Position numbers and translations under genes: made by a program | The notes under the pieces: model-generated | The model's database searches: none | Told to the model about the DNA's origin: nothing | Seen by the model: only the letters and a program-made list of their open reading frames with translations | From: Skermanella sp. TT6 | Lineage (GTDB): Bacteria > Pseudomonadota > Alphaproteobacteria > Azospirillales > Azospirillaceae | Direction: 5' to 3' | Assembly: GCF_016653635.2 (NCBI RefSeq) | Contig: NZ_CP067421.1 | Coordinates: forward strand, 124,001 to 188,000 | DNA: 64,000 bases | Part shown: positions 25,381-33,874 of the stretch, piece after piece | How positions within the stretch are numbered: the stretch's first letter is position 1 | Layout: each line of letters starts with the position of its first letter

Positions 25381-26205
25381 ATGAACACCACGAACCATAT
25401 TCTTGAAGTATCAACCTCTCATGGCAAGATTGTCGCCGAGGACAATGAGCGAGATGCGCCCATTCTTGTTCTGATCCACGGCAACTCTTCTTGCCGGCGG
25501 GTCTTCGATCGTCAGTCCGAAAGTGAACTGGGCAGGACCTATCGGCTCATCACGTTCGATCTACCCGGTCACGGAGAATCCGACGACGCGATCGAACCGG
25601 AACGTACCTACACGAGACCCGGACTAGCCGACGCGGTCGTCGAGATGCTCGCCAAGATCGATGTCTCCGAGGCTGCGCTGCTGGGATGGTCTCTCGGCGG
25701 ACACATCGCGATCGAGATGCTCGGGAAGTTCGGCGGGGTGCAAGGGCTCATCCTTACCGGGACACCCCCTGTCAGAAGCGGTGGCATGGCCGAGGGCTTC
25801 AGGCGTCCTCCCCATGCGGGGCTGGCCGCCCGTCAGGATCTATCCGCCGCCGACATCGACCTGTTCGCGCAGATGATGTTCGGCGAACCGGTCGAGCCGT
25901 TCCTTCGGGAGGCCATCGGACGAGCGGACGGGCGATGCCGCAGACTGCTGTTCGAGGCGGCGCGCGCAGGCGCAGGCGTCGATCAGCGCGAAGCCATCGA
26001 GTCAAGCCCGATCCCGGTTGCGGTCATCAACGGCGGTGCGGATCCTCTCGTAAATCTCGATTACATCAGCAGCGTCGATTATACCAACCTCTGGGAACGG
26101 AAATGCCATCGTCTCGACGGTGTCGGTCATGCGCCGTTCTGGCATGCGGCAGACCAATACAATGCCATGTTGGGGAGATTTCTTCAGACCGTGTTTTCTG
26201 AATGA
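25381..26205 (+). CDS. Alpha/beta hydrolase
   Basis: A 274-residue cytoplasmic alpha/beta hydrolase. Motifs are L-I-H-G-N-S (oxyanion), F-D-L-P-G-H-G-E-S, the nucleophile elbow G-W-S-L-G-G, the acidic residue in N-G-G-A-D-P-L and the histidine in G-V-G-H-A-P-F-W. It resembles the haloalkane-dehalogenase or 3-oxoadipate-enol-lactonase-like group, but no substrate is evident. The 210 bases upstream contain no gene. It is the last gene before the T6SS, whose minus arm ends toward it. Confidence 0.9.
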   Translation: MNTTNHILEVSTSHGKIVAEDNERDAPILVLIHGNSSCRRVFDRQSESELGRTYRLITFDLPGHGESDDAIEPERTYTRPGLADAVVEMLAKIDVSEAALLGWSLGGHIAIEMLGKFGGVQGLILTGTPPVRSGGMAEGFRRPPHAGLAARQDLSAADIDLFAQMMFGEPVEPFLREAIGRADGRCRRLLFEAARAGAGVDQREAIESSPIPVAVINGGADPLVNLDYISSVDYTNLWERKCHRLDGVGHAPFWHAADQYNAMLGRFLQTVFSE

Positions 26206-26316
26206 GATCGACGTAACCGTTAAACCCGGCTGGACCGGAGGGCGCATGGCGGCGGGATCATCAGCCACCCCGTCTGCCTGTGCCGCAAAGCTCTGCCTAT
26301 CCGGAGCGGATCGACT

Positions 26317-27387
26317 TCACGGCAATTCCCAATTCAACGGCGTGAGCGTCAGGTCGCCGGCATCGCTTTCGTCCGGACGGCGGCCCAACCATGTGGTCCA
26401 GCCAAGCCGCCCCTGCTGGCCGAGCTTCAGCTTCGGAACCTGGTCGGCGCGGAGGACGAGCCCGAGGGTCCAGTCCAGTTCGTCTCCGACATAGTTGCGC
26501 ACCAGCGGCACCATCAGGCCGACGCTCTCCCCACCGGGCAGCAGCCGCTCATACTCTTCCAGGGTCAGCGGCCCCATGACGATGCGAAAGCGGTGATAGA
26601 ACAACCTGATGCGCCGGCCCACCGTGGCGGTGACGCCGAGCGTGCCGTTCTCAGGATCCGCACCGAGTGCCAGGCGCTGGCCCGGTGCGATCTCGACCCA
26701 TTTCGGATCGAACTCCCGGATCCTGACGGGCATTGCGTAGAAGGCGCTCAGGATGGCCTGAAGCCCTTCGGCATTGCGGGTGTGGGAACCCAGGCGCCCG
26801 GCGAAGTGCAGCTTGGCGAGATCCGGCATCCCGTCCCTGCCCCGGAGCTCCGGCATGCCATAGCCCGCCAAGGCGCCGATCCGGGCAGCGAAGCCATCCT
26901 CGCCGGGACGGTCGTGGGACACCGTCGGCTCGCTCGCCGCCCAGGCGCGGAACAGCAGCGAGGCCATGCGGTGGTGGAAGATGTCGGCGAAGCAGGCGAA
27001 CGCTTCATCGCCAGCGTTATGGAGACGCTGATGGGCATACTCGGTCAGGTGCAGCGGCAGCGGACCGTTGGGACCGAACAGGCCGAAGAAGAAGGTCATG
27101 ATCCGGGTATGGCCACCGTCCGGCCAGACGCTTTCCAGCGCGCGGGGCGGAAAGATCGTGCTCGGTGACTGGCCGAGCCGAACCGGGTCCTCCCCCGGAT
27201 GCCGTGACTCCCCTATCCTCGGACCGGGCGGCGAGTTGGCATCGATCCGGCGCAGCAAGGCGAAGAAGTCGAATTTCTCCGGCGCCCGACCCGCCTCGCG
27301 GAGGATTTCGGACAGCGCGTCGCGAGCCGGCGGGGCGGCGCCGTCGGGCATCAGGCCTGCCGCCGGCGCCCAAGCTTCATCTGCCAT
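26317..27387 (-). CDS. tssG: Type VI secretion baseplate protein TssG
   Basis: A 356-residue TssG (ImpH/VasB) protein, part of the baseplate wedge with TssE, TssF and TssK. Recognisable segments are KFDFFALLRRID near the N-terminus, MTFFFGLFGPNGPLPLHLTEYAH, and the C-terminal R-L-G-W-T-T-W-L-G typical of the family. The ATG at 27387 lies inside the last codons of tssF with GGGAG before it, so translation is coupled. It is the last gene of the minus-strand arm. Confidence 0.93.
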   Translation of the reverse strand: MADEAWAPAAGLMPDGAAPPARDALSEILREAGRAPEKFDFFALLRRIDANSPPGPRIGESRHPGEDPVRLGQSPSTIFPPRALESVWPDGGHTRIMTFFFGLFGPNGPLPLHLTEYAHQRLHNAGDEAFACFADIFHHRMASLLFRAWAASEPTVSHDRPGEDGFAARIGALAGYGMPELRGRDGMPDLAKLHFAGRLGSHTRNAEGLQAILSAFYAMPVRIREFDPKWVEIAPGQRLALGADPENGTLGVTATVGRRIRLFYHRFRIVMGPLTLEEYERLLPGGESVGLMVPLVRNYVGDELDWTLGLVLRADQVPKLKLGQQGRLGWTTWLGRRPDESDAGDLTLTPLNWELP

Positions 27388-29225
27388 CGCATGATCTCCC
27401 CGCGCTGCGTCGTCCGCAGGACGCTCTCCGTGAACGAGTTGATCGAGACGTACTGGGCGAAGAAGTGGTCCAGCACCGCGGCGAAGGGAAAACAACCGAT
27501 CCCCTCGAAGGCGGCTTCATCAAGCGTCGTCTCGATCTCCAGGCCGCGCGCCACCGCCGCAAGGCCGCCCGAAGGAAGACGGCGGACGATGGGACGCGAC
27601 CGGATATTGCGCGTACCCGCAACCTGCTGCATGGCACCGGCGTCGCCGGGATCGGCGTATAGCCGGAGCAGCGCCCGCAGGGCATCGGCTCCCCCATCAC
27701 CGGTGTCGGTGAGCGACAGATGGTTGAGCGAGAGATGGCTGATCAGATGCCAGGCGACCTCTCCTTCGGCGGGCGATGGACGGGGCTTGGTGGGACCGGC
27801 GATGCAGCGGATCCGGGCGACCGGTGCTCCGATCTCCAGCGTGAAATCGGTCTCGCCGCGACCGACGGGCATCAGCAGCGGCAGGTCGCGGTTGGTACAC
27901 AGGCACCGGACAGCCAATTGCCGCAGGCTGGGCCGGTAGGGCGCCGCGTGTGCGTCGACGATGGAGACGAAGACGTCGCTCCCCCCATAGGATGTCCGCT
28001 GCCCTTCCCTCTGCTCACTGCTGGAGACGAGGCGCGGCGCGCGCCGGATCGTATAATAGGAGCCGCCGGCCGCTTTCGGTTCGAGATCCTGGATGGCATA
28101 GAAGGGACGGAAGACCGTGGCGGCCGATCGGTCGTCGTGTTCACCCTGGACATCCAGCACGGAATGCACCTCGACATCGAGCGGACGGACCCGGTCGACG
28201 GGAAGATGGTACTCGAAGGTCCGCTCGCTCACGACGATGCGATCCGCCTGCCGCTCGAACAGGTTGACGATCGGGCTGGCGAACAGGACCATGGATTCGC
28301 GGGTGAGGCCGCGTTGCAGCCGCGGCTCGATCCGGCGGAGCAGGAAGACGAGTTCGAGGTCCTCGCCGCTCGACGACCGGACGGCGTCCGCCAGCCCTCC
28401 GATCTCTACAAACAAGGCCCGCTCCGGCAGGGCGAAGTATTCCTGCAAGGCCCGATAGCCCGTGAAGGAACGCGCCGGGAAGGGCAGCAACGCCTCATCG
28501 TCGCCGAACCCGACATGCAGGACATGGGCGGCGGCGATCACTTCCTGCCAGGGCGAGGGACGGACGATGGGCCGGGCGACGACAGCCGTCACGTCGGCCA
28601 GCAGCTGTTCGGCCAGCGCGCCGCCGGTACCGCCGGCCGGCGGCAGGTAGAGCCGGAGCGACTTAAGCTTCAGGCGGTCGAAGGGCATGCCGTTGGTCGT
28701 GCGAAGCCGCACCCGCAAGGCGGCCGCCATGCCATGCCGCTTGTCGATGGCCAGTCCCGATATCTCGGACGCCGCCGCGAAATAATCGACGGCGGTGATC
28801 ATGATCGGCCAGAGATGGACATCCTGGGCGGTCCTGAATTCGCACTGGGTGACGGCATCAGCGGCCAGTTGCCCCACCAGGGCCGTCCCGCGCGGAATCA
28901 GGTAGCCGTTCTCCAGCCGCCCGCCCTCCCGGTCCGGATCGAAACGCGCGATGCCCAGCGACGGCGTAGGCGCCAGGAAATGAGGGTAAACCATTTCCAG
29001 CAGGTGCTGGGTGAAGGCGGGAAACCGGGCGTCGAGCTTCAGTTGGACGCGCGCGGCCAGGAAGGCGAAGCCTTCGAGCAGGCGTTCGACATAGGGGTCG
29101 GAGACGTCGGCCGTATCCATGCCGAGCCGGCCGGCGATCTTGGGAAAGGACCGGGCGAACTCGCCTCCCATTTCCCGGATGTGGTGAAGCTCCTGATTGT
29201 AGAAGCGCAGGAAGGTTTCGTCCAT
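27351..29225 (-). CDS. tssF: Type VI secretion baseplate protein TssF
   Basis: A 624-residue TssF (ImpG/VasA) baseplate component. The opening FLRFYNQELHHIREMGGEFA and the segment FPKIAGRLGMDTADVSDPYVERLLEGFAFLAARVQLKLD, given here only by its ends, are diagnostic of the family. The length is normal (about 590-640). It abuts the tssE stop exactly and overlaps tssG by 37 bases, so the three are a tightly coupled translation unit. Confidence 0.95.
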   Translation of the reverse strand: MDETFLRFYNQELHHIREMGGEFARSFPKIAGRLGMDTADVSDPYVERLLEGFAFLAARVQLKLDARFPAFTQHLLEMVYPHFLAPTPSLGIARFDPDREGGRLENGYLIPRGTALVGQLAADAVTQCEFRTAQDVHLWPIMITAVDYFAAASEISGLAIDKRHGMAAALRVRLRTTNGMPFDRLKLKSLRLYLPPAGGTGGALAEQLLADVTAVVARPIVRPSPWQEVIAAAHVLHVGFGDDEALLPFPARSFTGYRALQEYFALPERALFVEIGGLADAVRSSSGEDLELVFLLRRIEPRLQRGLTRESMVLFASPIVNLFERQADRIVVSERTFEYHLPVDRVRPLDVEVHSVLDVQGEHDDRSAATVFRPFYAIQDLEPKAAGGSYYTIRRAPRLVSSSEQREGQRTSYGGSDVFVSIVDAHAAPYRPSLRQLAVRCLCTNRDLPLLMPVGRGETDFTLEIGAPVARIRCIAGPTKPRPSPAEGEVAWHLISHLSLNHLSLTDTGDGGADALRALLRLYADPGDAGAMQQVAGTRNIRSRPIVRRLPSGGLAAVARGLEIETTLDEAAFEGIGCFPFAAVLDHFFAQYVSINSFTESVLRTTQRGEIMRWQMKLGRRRQA

Positions 29226-29699
29226 CTACTCCGCCTCGGCAGGTTGTTCGGCTATCCTGACGGTGTTGCGATCCCGGTCCACTTCCGTCCGGAGCCTCAG
29301 GCGAAGCGGCACCGGCTGCGCCCAGAGATCGGCCTCGATGATGAAGACCAGCGTGGTGTCGCTGGAGCCGGCCGGAAGCAGCTTGACCTGGACGCCGCTC
29401 ATCAGGCGGGGTTCGAAAACCGTCAGCGCTTCCTGGATCGCCCGCTCGAAGTCGCTGCGGTCCGTGGTGCCGCCGCCCTGCCCGGCCATCGGCCGCACGC
29501 CGAAGTTCAAGACACTCGTGGCGACCTCCGGATAATCGGAGAGATCGACCGACGAGCCCAGCGGGGTCGCGTTCAACAACCAGGAAACGTCACGCAGGAT
29601 GACCGCGCGCAGCTGCGAGAGCGAAAAGCTGCGCCCGCCGTCCGTGAGGCGGTCCAGGAGGGAGGGCTGGACGAGATCGCGATAGCTGGCCTTGGACAT
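29226..29699 (-). CDS. tssE: Type VI secretion baseplate protein TssE (gp25-like)
   Basis: A 157-residue TssE (ImpF), homologous to phage T4 gp25, which starts sheath assembly on the baseplate. The N-terminal SLLDRLTDGG and the central DLSDYPEVATSVLNFGVRP, then R-S-D-F-E-R-A-I, match the gp25-like family. It is separated from hcp upstream by a palindromic repeat element and is fused in translation to tssF downstream. Confidence 0.93.
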   Translation of the reverse strand: MSKASYRDLVQPSLLDRLTDGGRSFSLSQLRAVILRDVSWLLNATPLGSSVDLSDYPEVATSVLNFGVRPMAGQGGGTTDRSDFERAIQEALTVFEPRLMSGVQVKLLPAGSSDTTLVFIIEADLWAQPVPLRLRLRTEVDRDRNTVRIAEQPAEAE

Positions 29700-29761
29700 A
29701 GGAGATCACCGGAGCAGGAGGGGGAATTCGGATCGGCGCAGCCGTCAGGCCACATTGCCAT

Positions 29762-29963
29762 TAGAGCCGTGCCCGATCAGGTCGATCCGCCCGAGACAGC
29801 TGATGCAATGCGTTGCGCCATGGGCGCAACCTACGATCGTCGGTCCGCATCACCTCCACCCTGTGTCGAAACGTAGGTTGCGCCCATGGCGCAACACAGT
29901 GCCGCGAGTGGAGCGGCCAGCCGCGTTGACCGAAGCGGTTCAACCTGATCGGAATCCGCTCTA
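29762..29963 (+). repeat. Interspersed nested-palindrome element, copy 2, between hcp and tssE
   Basis: An element of about 202 bp with the same core arms as copy 1: the forward arm GTTGCGCCATGGGCGCAACC begins at about 29814 and its reverse complement ends near 29896. The right tip supplies the TAG stop codon of hcp (29961-29963, minus strand). It lies within the minus-strand T6SS operon and would form a strong RNA hairpin just after hcp. Confidence 0.85.
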
Positions 29964-30494
29964 TGTCACCTTGTCGGTGGCGCTGTTGGCGATCTGGCTC
30001 CAGGCGCTTTCGCCGGCATCGACCAGTTGGCCGGCCTTGTCCTGTTTCTTGTAGGCGATCTTGCAGGCGCCGAAACGGAAGACGATCGATTCGTCAGGGG
30101 CGGGATCGCCGTAGCTCCACTCGATGCGTTCGACCGCCAGCATGGAGAAGGTCCAGGTCAGGAACACGTTGGACTGCGCCTGGGTGCCCGCTCCCTTGTC
30201 GCCGGTCGACTTCAGCAATACCAGCTGCACATTATCGAAATGCGCGCCGCTGCCGCAGGCGACGAAGAGATCGGCGGACGCCGTATCTACTTGTTTCCTG
30301 ATTGAAAACGCCTCGAACTCGGCCTTGCCCGCGCCGGCGCCGGCGGTGTGGGACGTGATGTTCAGCTTGTTCTCGAGCGAGAAGCTCCACTCGTCGCCAA
30401 GGGTGATCGCGTTGGCCTTGAGCTTCGACTCACCCTTGGGATGAATGCCGCTCTTCGAGGCTTGCGTGAAGAGAAGATAGGCATCGAAAGACAT
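29961..30494 (-). CDS. hcp: Type VI secretion tube protein Hcp
   Basis: A 177-residue Hcp (TssD), whose hexameric rings stack to form the secreted inner tube. The opening FDAYLLFTQASKSGIHPKGES and the middle W-S-F-S-L-E-N-K, plus the C-terminal V-F-R-F-G-A-C-K-I-A-Y, are family features. A CGGAG site precedes the ATG. It lies between tssC and tssE, with a strong palindromic element directly downstream that could let hcp mRNA accumulate above the rest. The stop TAG comes from that element. Confidence 0.92.
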   Translation of the reverse strand: MSFDAYLLFTQASKSGIHPKGESKLKANAITLGDEWSFSLENKLNITSHTAGAGAGKAEFEAFSIRKQVDTASADLFVACGSGAHFDNVQLVLLKSTGDKGAGTQAQSNVFLTWTFSMLAVERIEWSYGDPAPDESIVFRFGACKIAYKKQDKAGQLVDAGESAWSQIANSATDKVT

Positions 30495-30528
30495 GATGAA
30501 CTCCGGTGGAGAAGGATGATCCCTGAAC

Positions 30529-32043
30529 TCACGCCAGCTTGGCGGAAGGCAGCCGGGACACGAGGCGAAGCGAAACCGTCAGCCCTTCGAGCTGGAAATG
30601 CGGCCTCAGGTAGAAGCGGGCCTGGTAGTAGCCTGGATTGTCCTGGACCTCCTCGACGATGACCTCGGCGGCGGCCAGGGGTTTCTTCGCCTTGTCCTCC
30701 TCGCTCGCAAGGTTCGGAGACGAGTGGACGTAGTTCTGTATCCAGCGATTGAGCCAGGCCTCGACGTCCGACCGGTCCTTGAAGGAACCGATCTTGTCGC
30801 GCACCAGGCACTTCAGGTAATGGGCGAAACGCGACGTCGCGAACATGTAAGGCAGCCTGGCGCTCAACTCGGCATTGGCCGAGGCGTCCGGATCGTCGTA
30901 CTTGACCGGCTTGTTGAGGGTCTGCGCCCCGATGAAGACCGCCATGTCGGTGTTCTTCCGGTGGAGCATCGGCAGCAGCCCGTTCTTGGAAAGCTCCGCC
31001 TCGCGCCGGTCGCTGATCGCGATCTCGGTAGGACACTTCAAGTCCACGCCGCCGTCGTCGCTCGGAAAGGTGTGGGCGGGAAGTCCCTCGACCAAGCCAC
31101 CGGATTCGACCCCGCGGATCTGCGACATCCAGCCATACAGCTTGTAGGAGCGGGTGATGTTGACGCCCATCGCGTAGGCGGCGTTGCACCACAGATATTT
31201 GCCGCTGTCGCCGCCGTCGACGTCCTCCTCGAAGGCGAATTCCGCGACGGGGTCGGTCTTGCTGCCGTAGGGCAGGCGTCCGAGCGTGCGGGGCAATGTC
31301 AGCGCGATATAGCGCGAGTCCTCGGAGTCCCGCAGCGATCGCCAGGCCGCGTATTCCGGCGTCTGGAAGATCTTGGTGAGATCGCGCGGATTGGCGAGTT
31401 CCTGCCAGGATTCCATGTTGAGGAGTTGGGGGGCCGCGGCGGCGATGAAGGGGGCATGCGCCGCCGCCGCGATCTGGCCGAGCGACGCGAGCAGCTCGAC
31501 GTCGGGCGGCGTGTGGTCGAAGTGGAAGTCGCCGATCAGGCAGCCGTAAGGCTCGCCGCCGATCTGGCCGAACTCCTCCTCGTAGATCTTCTTGAACAGC
31601 GGGCTCTGATCCCAGGCGATCCCGCGGTACTTCCGCGCGGAACGCGCCAGCTCCTTCTTGCTGGTGTTCAGCACCCGGATCTTCAGGGTTTCGTCGGTTT
31701 CGGTGTTGAAGACGAGCTGGTGAAGGCCGCGCCATGCCGCTTCCAGCTGCTGGAAATCGGGATGATGGATGATCAGGTTCAGCTGCTCGGTCAGCTTGCG
31801 GTCGAGTTCCGCGACGATCGCCTGGATCGTGGCGACGGCATCGTCGCCGATCAGCTGGGTCTCGGCCAGCGCCTGCCCTGCCAAGGTCGCCACCGCGCGC
31901 TCGATCGCGTCGCGGTACTGTTCGGTGCGCGGCTTGAACTCGCGCTGAAGGAGCTGGGCGAAGCCGTCGTCGGTCAGGGTGGCTTCCGCGACGGGCGGTG
32001 CCGCCTGCTGCATCCGGGCCTGCTGCATCTGGTCCATGCTCAT
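30529..32043 (-). CDS. tssC: Type VI secretion contractile sheath large subunit TssC
   Basis: A 504-residue TssC (ImpC/VipB), the large sheath subunit. The signature EAAWRGLHQLVFNTETDETL lies near residue 100, followed by FKKIYEEEFGQIGGEPYGCL, and the C-terminal P-Y-M-F-A-T-S-R-F-A-H-Y-L-K segment is highly conserved. The length is normal. It overlaps tssB by 4 bases, so equimolar production with its partner is expected. Confidence 0.96.
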   Translation of the reverse strand: MSMDQMQQARMQQAAPPVAEATLTDDGFAQLLQREFKPRTEQYRDAIERAVATLAGQALAETQLIGDDAVATIQAIVAELDRKLTEQLNLIIHHPDFQQLEAAWRGLHQLVFNTETDETLKIRVLNTSKKELARSARKYRGIAWDQSPLFKKIYEEEFGQIGGEPYGCLIGDFHFDHTPPDVELLASLGQIAAAAHAPFIAAAAPQLLNMESWQELANPRDLTKIFQTPEYAAWRSLRDSEDSRYIALTLPRTLGRLPYGSKTDPVAEFAFEEDVDGGDSGKYLWCNAAYAMGVNITRSYKLYGWMSQIRGVESGGLVEGLPAHTFPSDDGGVDLKCPTEIAISDRREAELSKNGLLPMLHRKNTDMAVFIGAQTLNKPVKYDDPDASANAELSARLPYMFATSRFAHYLKCLVRDKIGSFKDRSDVEAWLNRWIQNYVHSSPNLASEEDKAKKPLAAAEVIVEEVQDNPGYYQARFYLRPHFQLEGLTVSLRLVSRLPSAKLA

Positions 32044-32585
32044 GACTGTGCTTCCCCTTCTTCCGATGCGGCGATCTCTTCGGAACCGGCCGGAGCGCCG
32101 GCCCTGGCCGACACGACCTTCAGCAACTCCGGGTCGGCGAGAAGCCGGCCCAGCAGGCGTTCGGCGCCGCTCTTGCCGTCCATGTATGTCAGCAGGTTGC
32201 CGAGCTCCGTCCGGGCATCCAGGAGCTTCCGGAGGGCATCGACCCGGCGCGCCACGGCGGCCGGCGAAAAGTCGTCCATCTGCTCGAACGTCAGGTCGAC
32301 CGGCAGGCTTCCTTCGCCGGTCAGGGTGTTTTCGACGTTGATCGCCACCCGCGGCTTCATCGAGCGAAGCCTTGCGTCGAAGTTGTCGATATCGATCTCG
32401 ACCATCTTGCGATCGGCCAGATCCGGCAGCGGCTCGACGCGCTTTCCGGAAAGATCGGCCAATACCCCCACGACGAAGGGCAACTGCACCTTCCGCTCGC
32501 TGCCGTACAGTTCGACGTCGTACTCGATCTGGACACGGGGCGCCCGGTTGCGGCGGATGAACTTCTGGCTGCTTGCTTTCAACAT
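32040..32585 (-). CDS. tssB: Type VI secretion contractile sheath small subunit TssB
   Basis: A 181-residue TssB (ImpB/VipA). The conserved opening SQKFIRRNRAPRVQIEYDVE and the segment LPFVVGVLADLSG are diagnostic, as are L-T-F-E-Q-M-D-D-F-S-P and LDARTELGNLLTYMDGK. It forms the sheath with TssC, whose gene overlaps its stop codon. It starts 3 bases after the tssA stop. Confidence 0.96.
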   Translation of the reverse strand: MLKASSQKFIRRNRAPRVQIEYDVELYGSERKVQLPFVVGVLADLSGKRVEPLPDLADRKMVEIDIDNFDARLRSMKPRVAINVENTLTGEGSLPVDLTFEQMDDFSPAAVARRVDALRKLLDARTELGNLLTYMDGKSGAERLLGRLLADPELLKVVSARAGAPAGSEEIAASEEGEAQS

Positions 32586-32588
32586 GAT

Positions 32589-33614
32589 CTAATTTTCATC
32601 CTCTTCGATCGGTCCAGGACTGCGAAGCCCGGCCACATTGCGGAACTGGGGAGCGCCGTCGGGCGCCAGCTCCATCAGCAGCTCGAGAAAATCCCTCGAC
32701 ACCATCTGCTTGGCCCGCTCCAGCAGGATCGGGACGGGACTCGACGGCTCGTTGGTGCGGTACCATTGGCAGATGCGGTCAAGCAGGCCGATCACGTCGG
32801 AGCGGCCGGCTATCCCGCCGGTGATCGATCGCGGCGGATCGTCCTCCCGCCCGGTCCCGGCATCGGCCGGTTCGGCGGTGCGCCCGGGCCGGTGATCGTC
32901 GATCACCGACTTGACCTGCGCCAGCAGGTCCCTCAGCGGGTCCAGGCGGATCGCGTCGCCCGGCCCGACACGGGTCCGGATGCTGCCTTCGATGGCGGCC
33001 AGCGAGGCAAGACAGGATGCGATCGCGGCGCTCGCCTGGTCGAGCGCCGCCGGACCGGTCTCGCCGAACGCTCCCTCGACCTGGGCCAGCGTCGGACCTT
33101 CGCCGTCCGGGTTGCCATGCCGGACCGCCTGCCAGTCGTTGAAGGTGAAGCTGCCGACGCCGCGGGCGGCCGCAAGCGGAATACGCCGGATCTCGGCCAG
33201 CAATCCGGCTGAATCGCGGAGATTGGCAAGCGCGTTCAGGCGTATGGTCTGATCGCCCTCGTCGTCCGGGTCGGGGGCAGGGTGCAGTTCGTCCCAGTAG
33301 CCGTCAAGGAACCCGGCGATCAGCGAGAGACCGCCGGCAAGCCCGGCGAACCCCTCCGTACCGAGCCAGGCACGAGCCAGGGCGATCGCGATGCGGATGT
33401 CCTTGCTTCGCCCGGCAAGTTCGCCCCCCAGTTCCGCGACACGCCGCCAGTCCGGCGCGTCCCCGGCCACGGTCTGGTCGCCGGCCTGCCGCTCGGGTCC
33501 TGCACGGGTGGCGCGTTCCAATTCCAGGAAACCTGGATCATAGTCCAGGGGTTCACCGCACGGGGACGCTCCGTCGACGGGCTCAAGCAATTCCGCATGA
33601 TCAGCGCTCCGCAT
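32589..33614 (-). CDS. tssA: Type VI secretion protein TssA
   Basis: A 341-residue TssA (ImpA) cap/assembly protein. The N-terminal ImpA_N domain is visible: D-Y-D-P-G-F-L-E-L-E, W-R-R-V-A-E-L-G, SKDIRIAIALARAWL and F-L-D-G-Y-W-D-E-L-H-P. The C-terminal region carries an R-x-D-V-I-G-L-L-D-R-I-C-Q-W-Y-R helix and ends P-V-P-I-L-L-E-R-A-K-Q-M, common in short TssA forms. The ATG at 33614 follows GGAAGGCG; upstream in-frame codons look non-coding. It heads the minus-strand arm. Confidence 0.92.
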   Translation of the reverse strand: MRSADHAELLEPVDGASPCGEPLDYDPGFLELERATRAGPERQAGDQTVAGDAPDWRRVAELGGELAGRSKDIRIAIALARAWLGTEGFAGLAGGLSLIAGFLDGYWDELHPAPDPDDEGDQTIRLNALANLRDSAGLLAEIRRIPLAAARGVGSFTFNDWQAVRHGNPDGEGPTLAQVEGAFGETGPAALDQASAAIASCLASLAAIEGSIRTRVGPGDAIRLDPLRDLLAQVKSVIDDHRPGRTAEPADAGTGREDDPPRSITGGIAGRSDVIGLLDRICQWYRTNEPSSPVPILLERAKQMVSRDFLELLMELAPDGAPQFRNVAGLRSPGPIEEDEN

Positions 33615-33874
33615 CTTTCGCCTTCCGGGACTGCGATACACCAGCGGTGCCGATCCGATGATTTTCCGACACTGCATAGCGGGATTATTAAGTCATCTGC
33701 CGGAATGATCGTCATACGGGATTGGCATATCGACATGCCGGCAATGAAATCACCCTGAATTACATCGGTGAATATCGCTATTACCTAAACGCATGCAGGA
33801 ACAGGCCGGAACCTGTCTATGTTGAGACCGTCGAATCTAGCTCTCAACAAGTCCACATCAGGCGGGCCGCGCGA
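33615..33874. promoter_or_regulatory. Divergent promoter region of the two T6SS arms
   Basis: About 260 bases between tssA and tssK, clearly more AT-rich than the flanking genes (33640-33840). It must carry the promoters of both arms. A TGGCAT/TGCC pair near 33724 resembles a sigma-54 site but has the wrong spacing, so no box is claimed. Confidence 0.55.

Noticed and set aside
33715-33745. Possible sigma-54 promoter before tssK (TGGCAT ... TGCC)
   Set aside because: The GG-to-GC spacing is 11 instead of 10 bases and the consensus match is otherwise weak.
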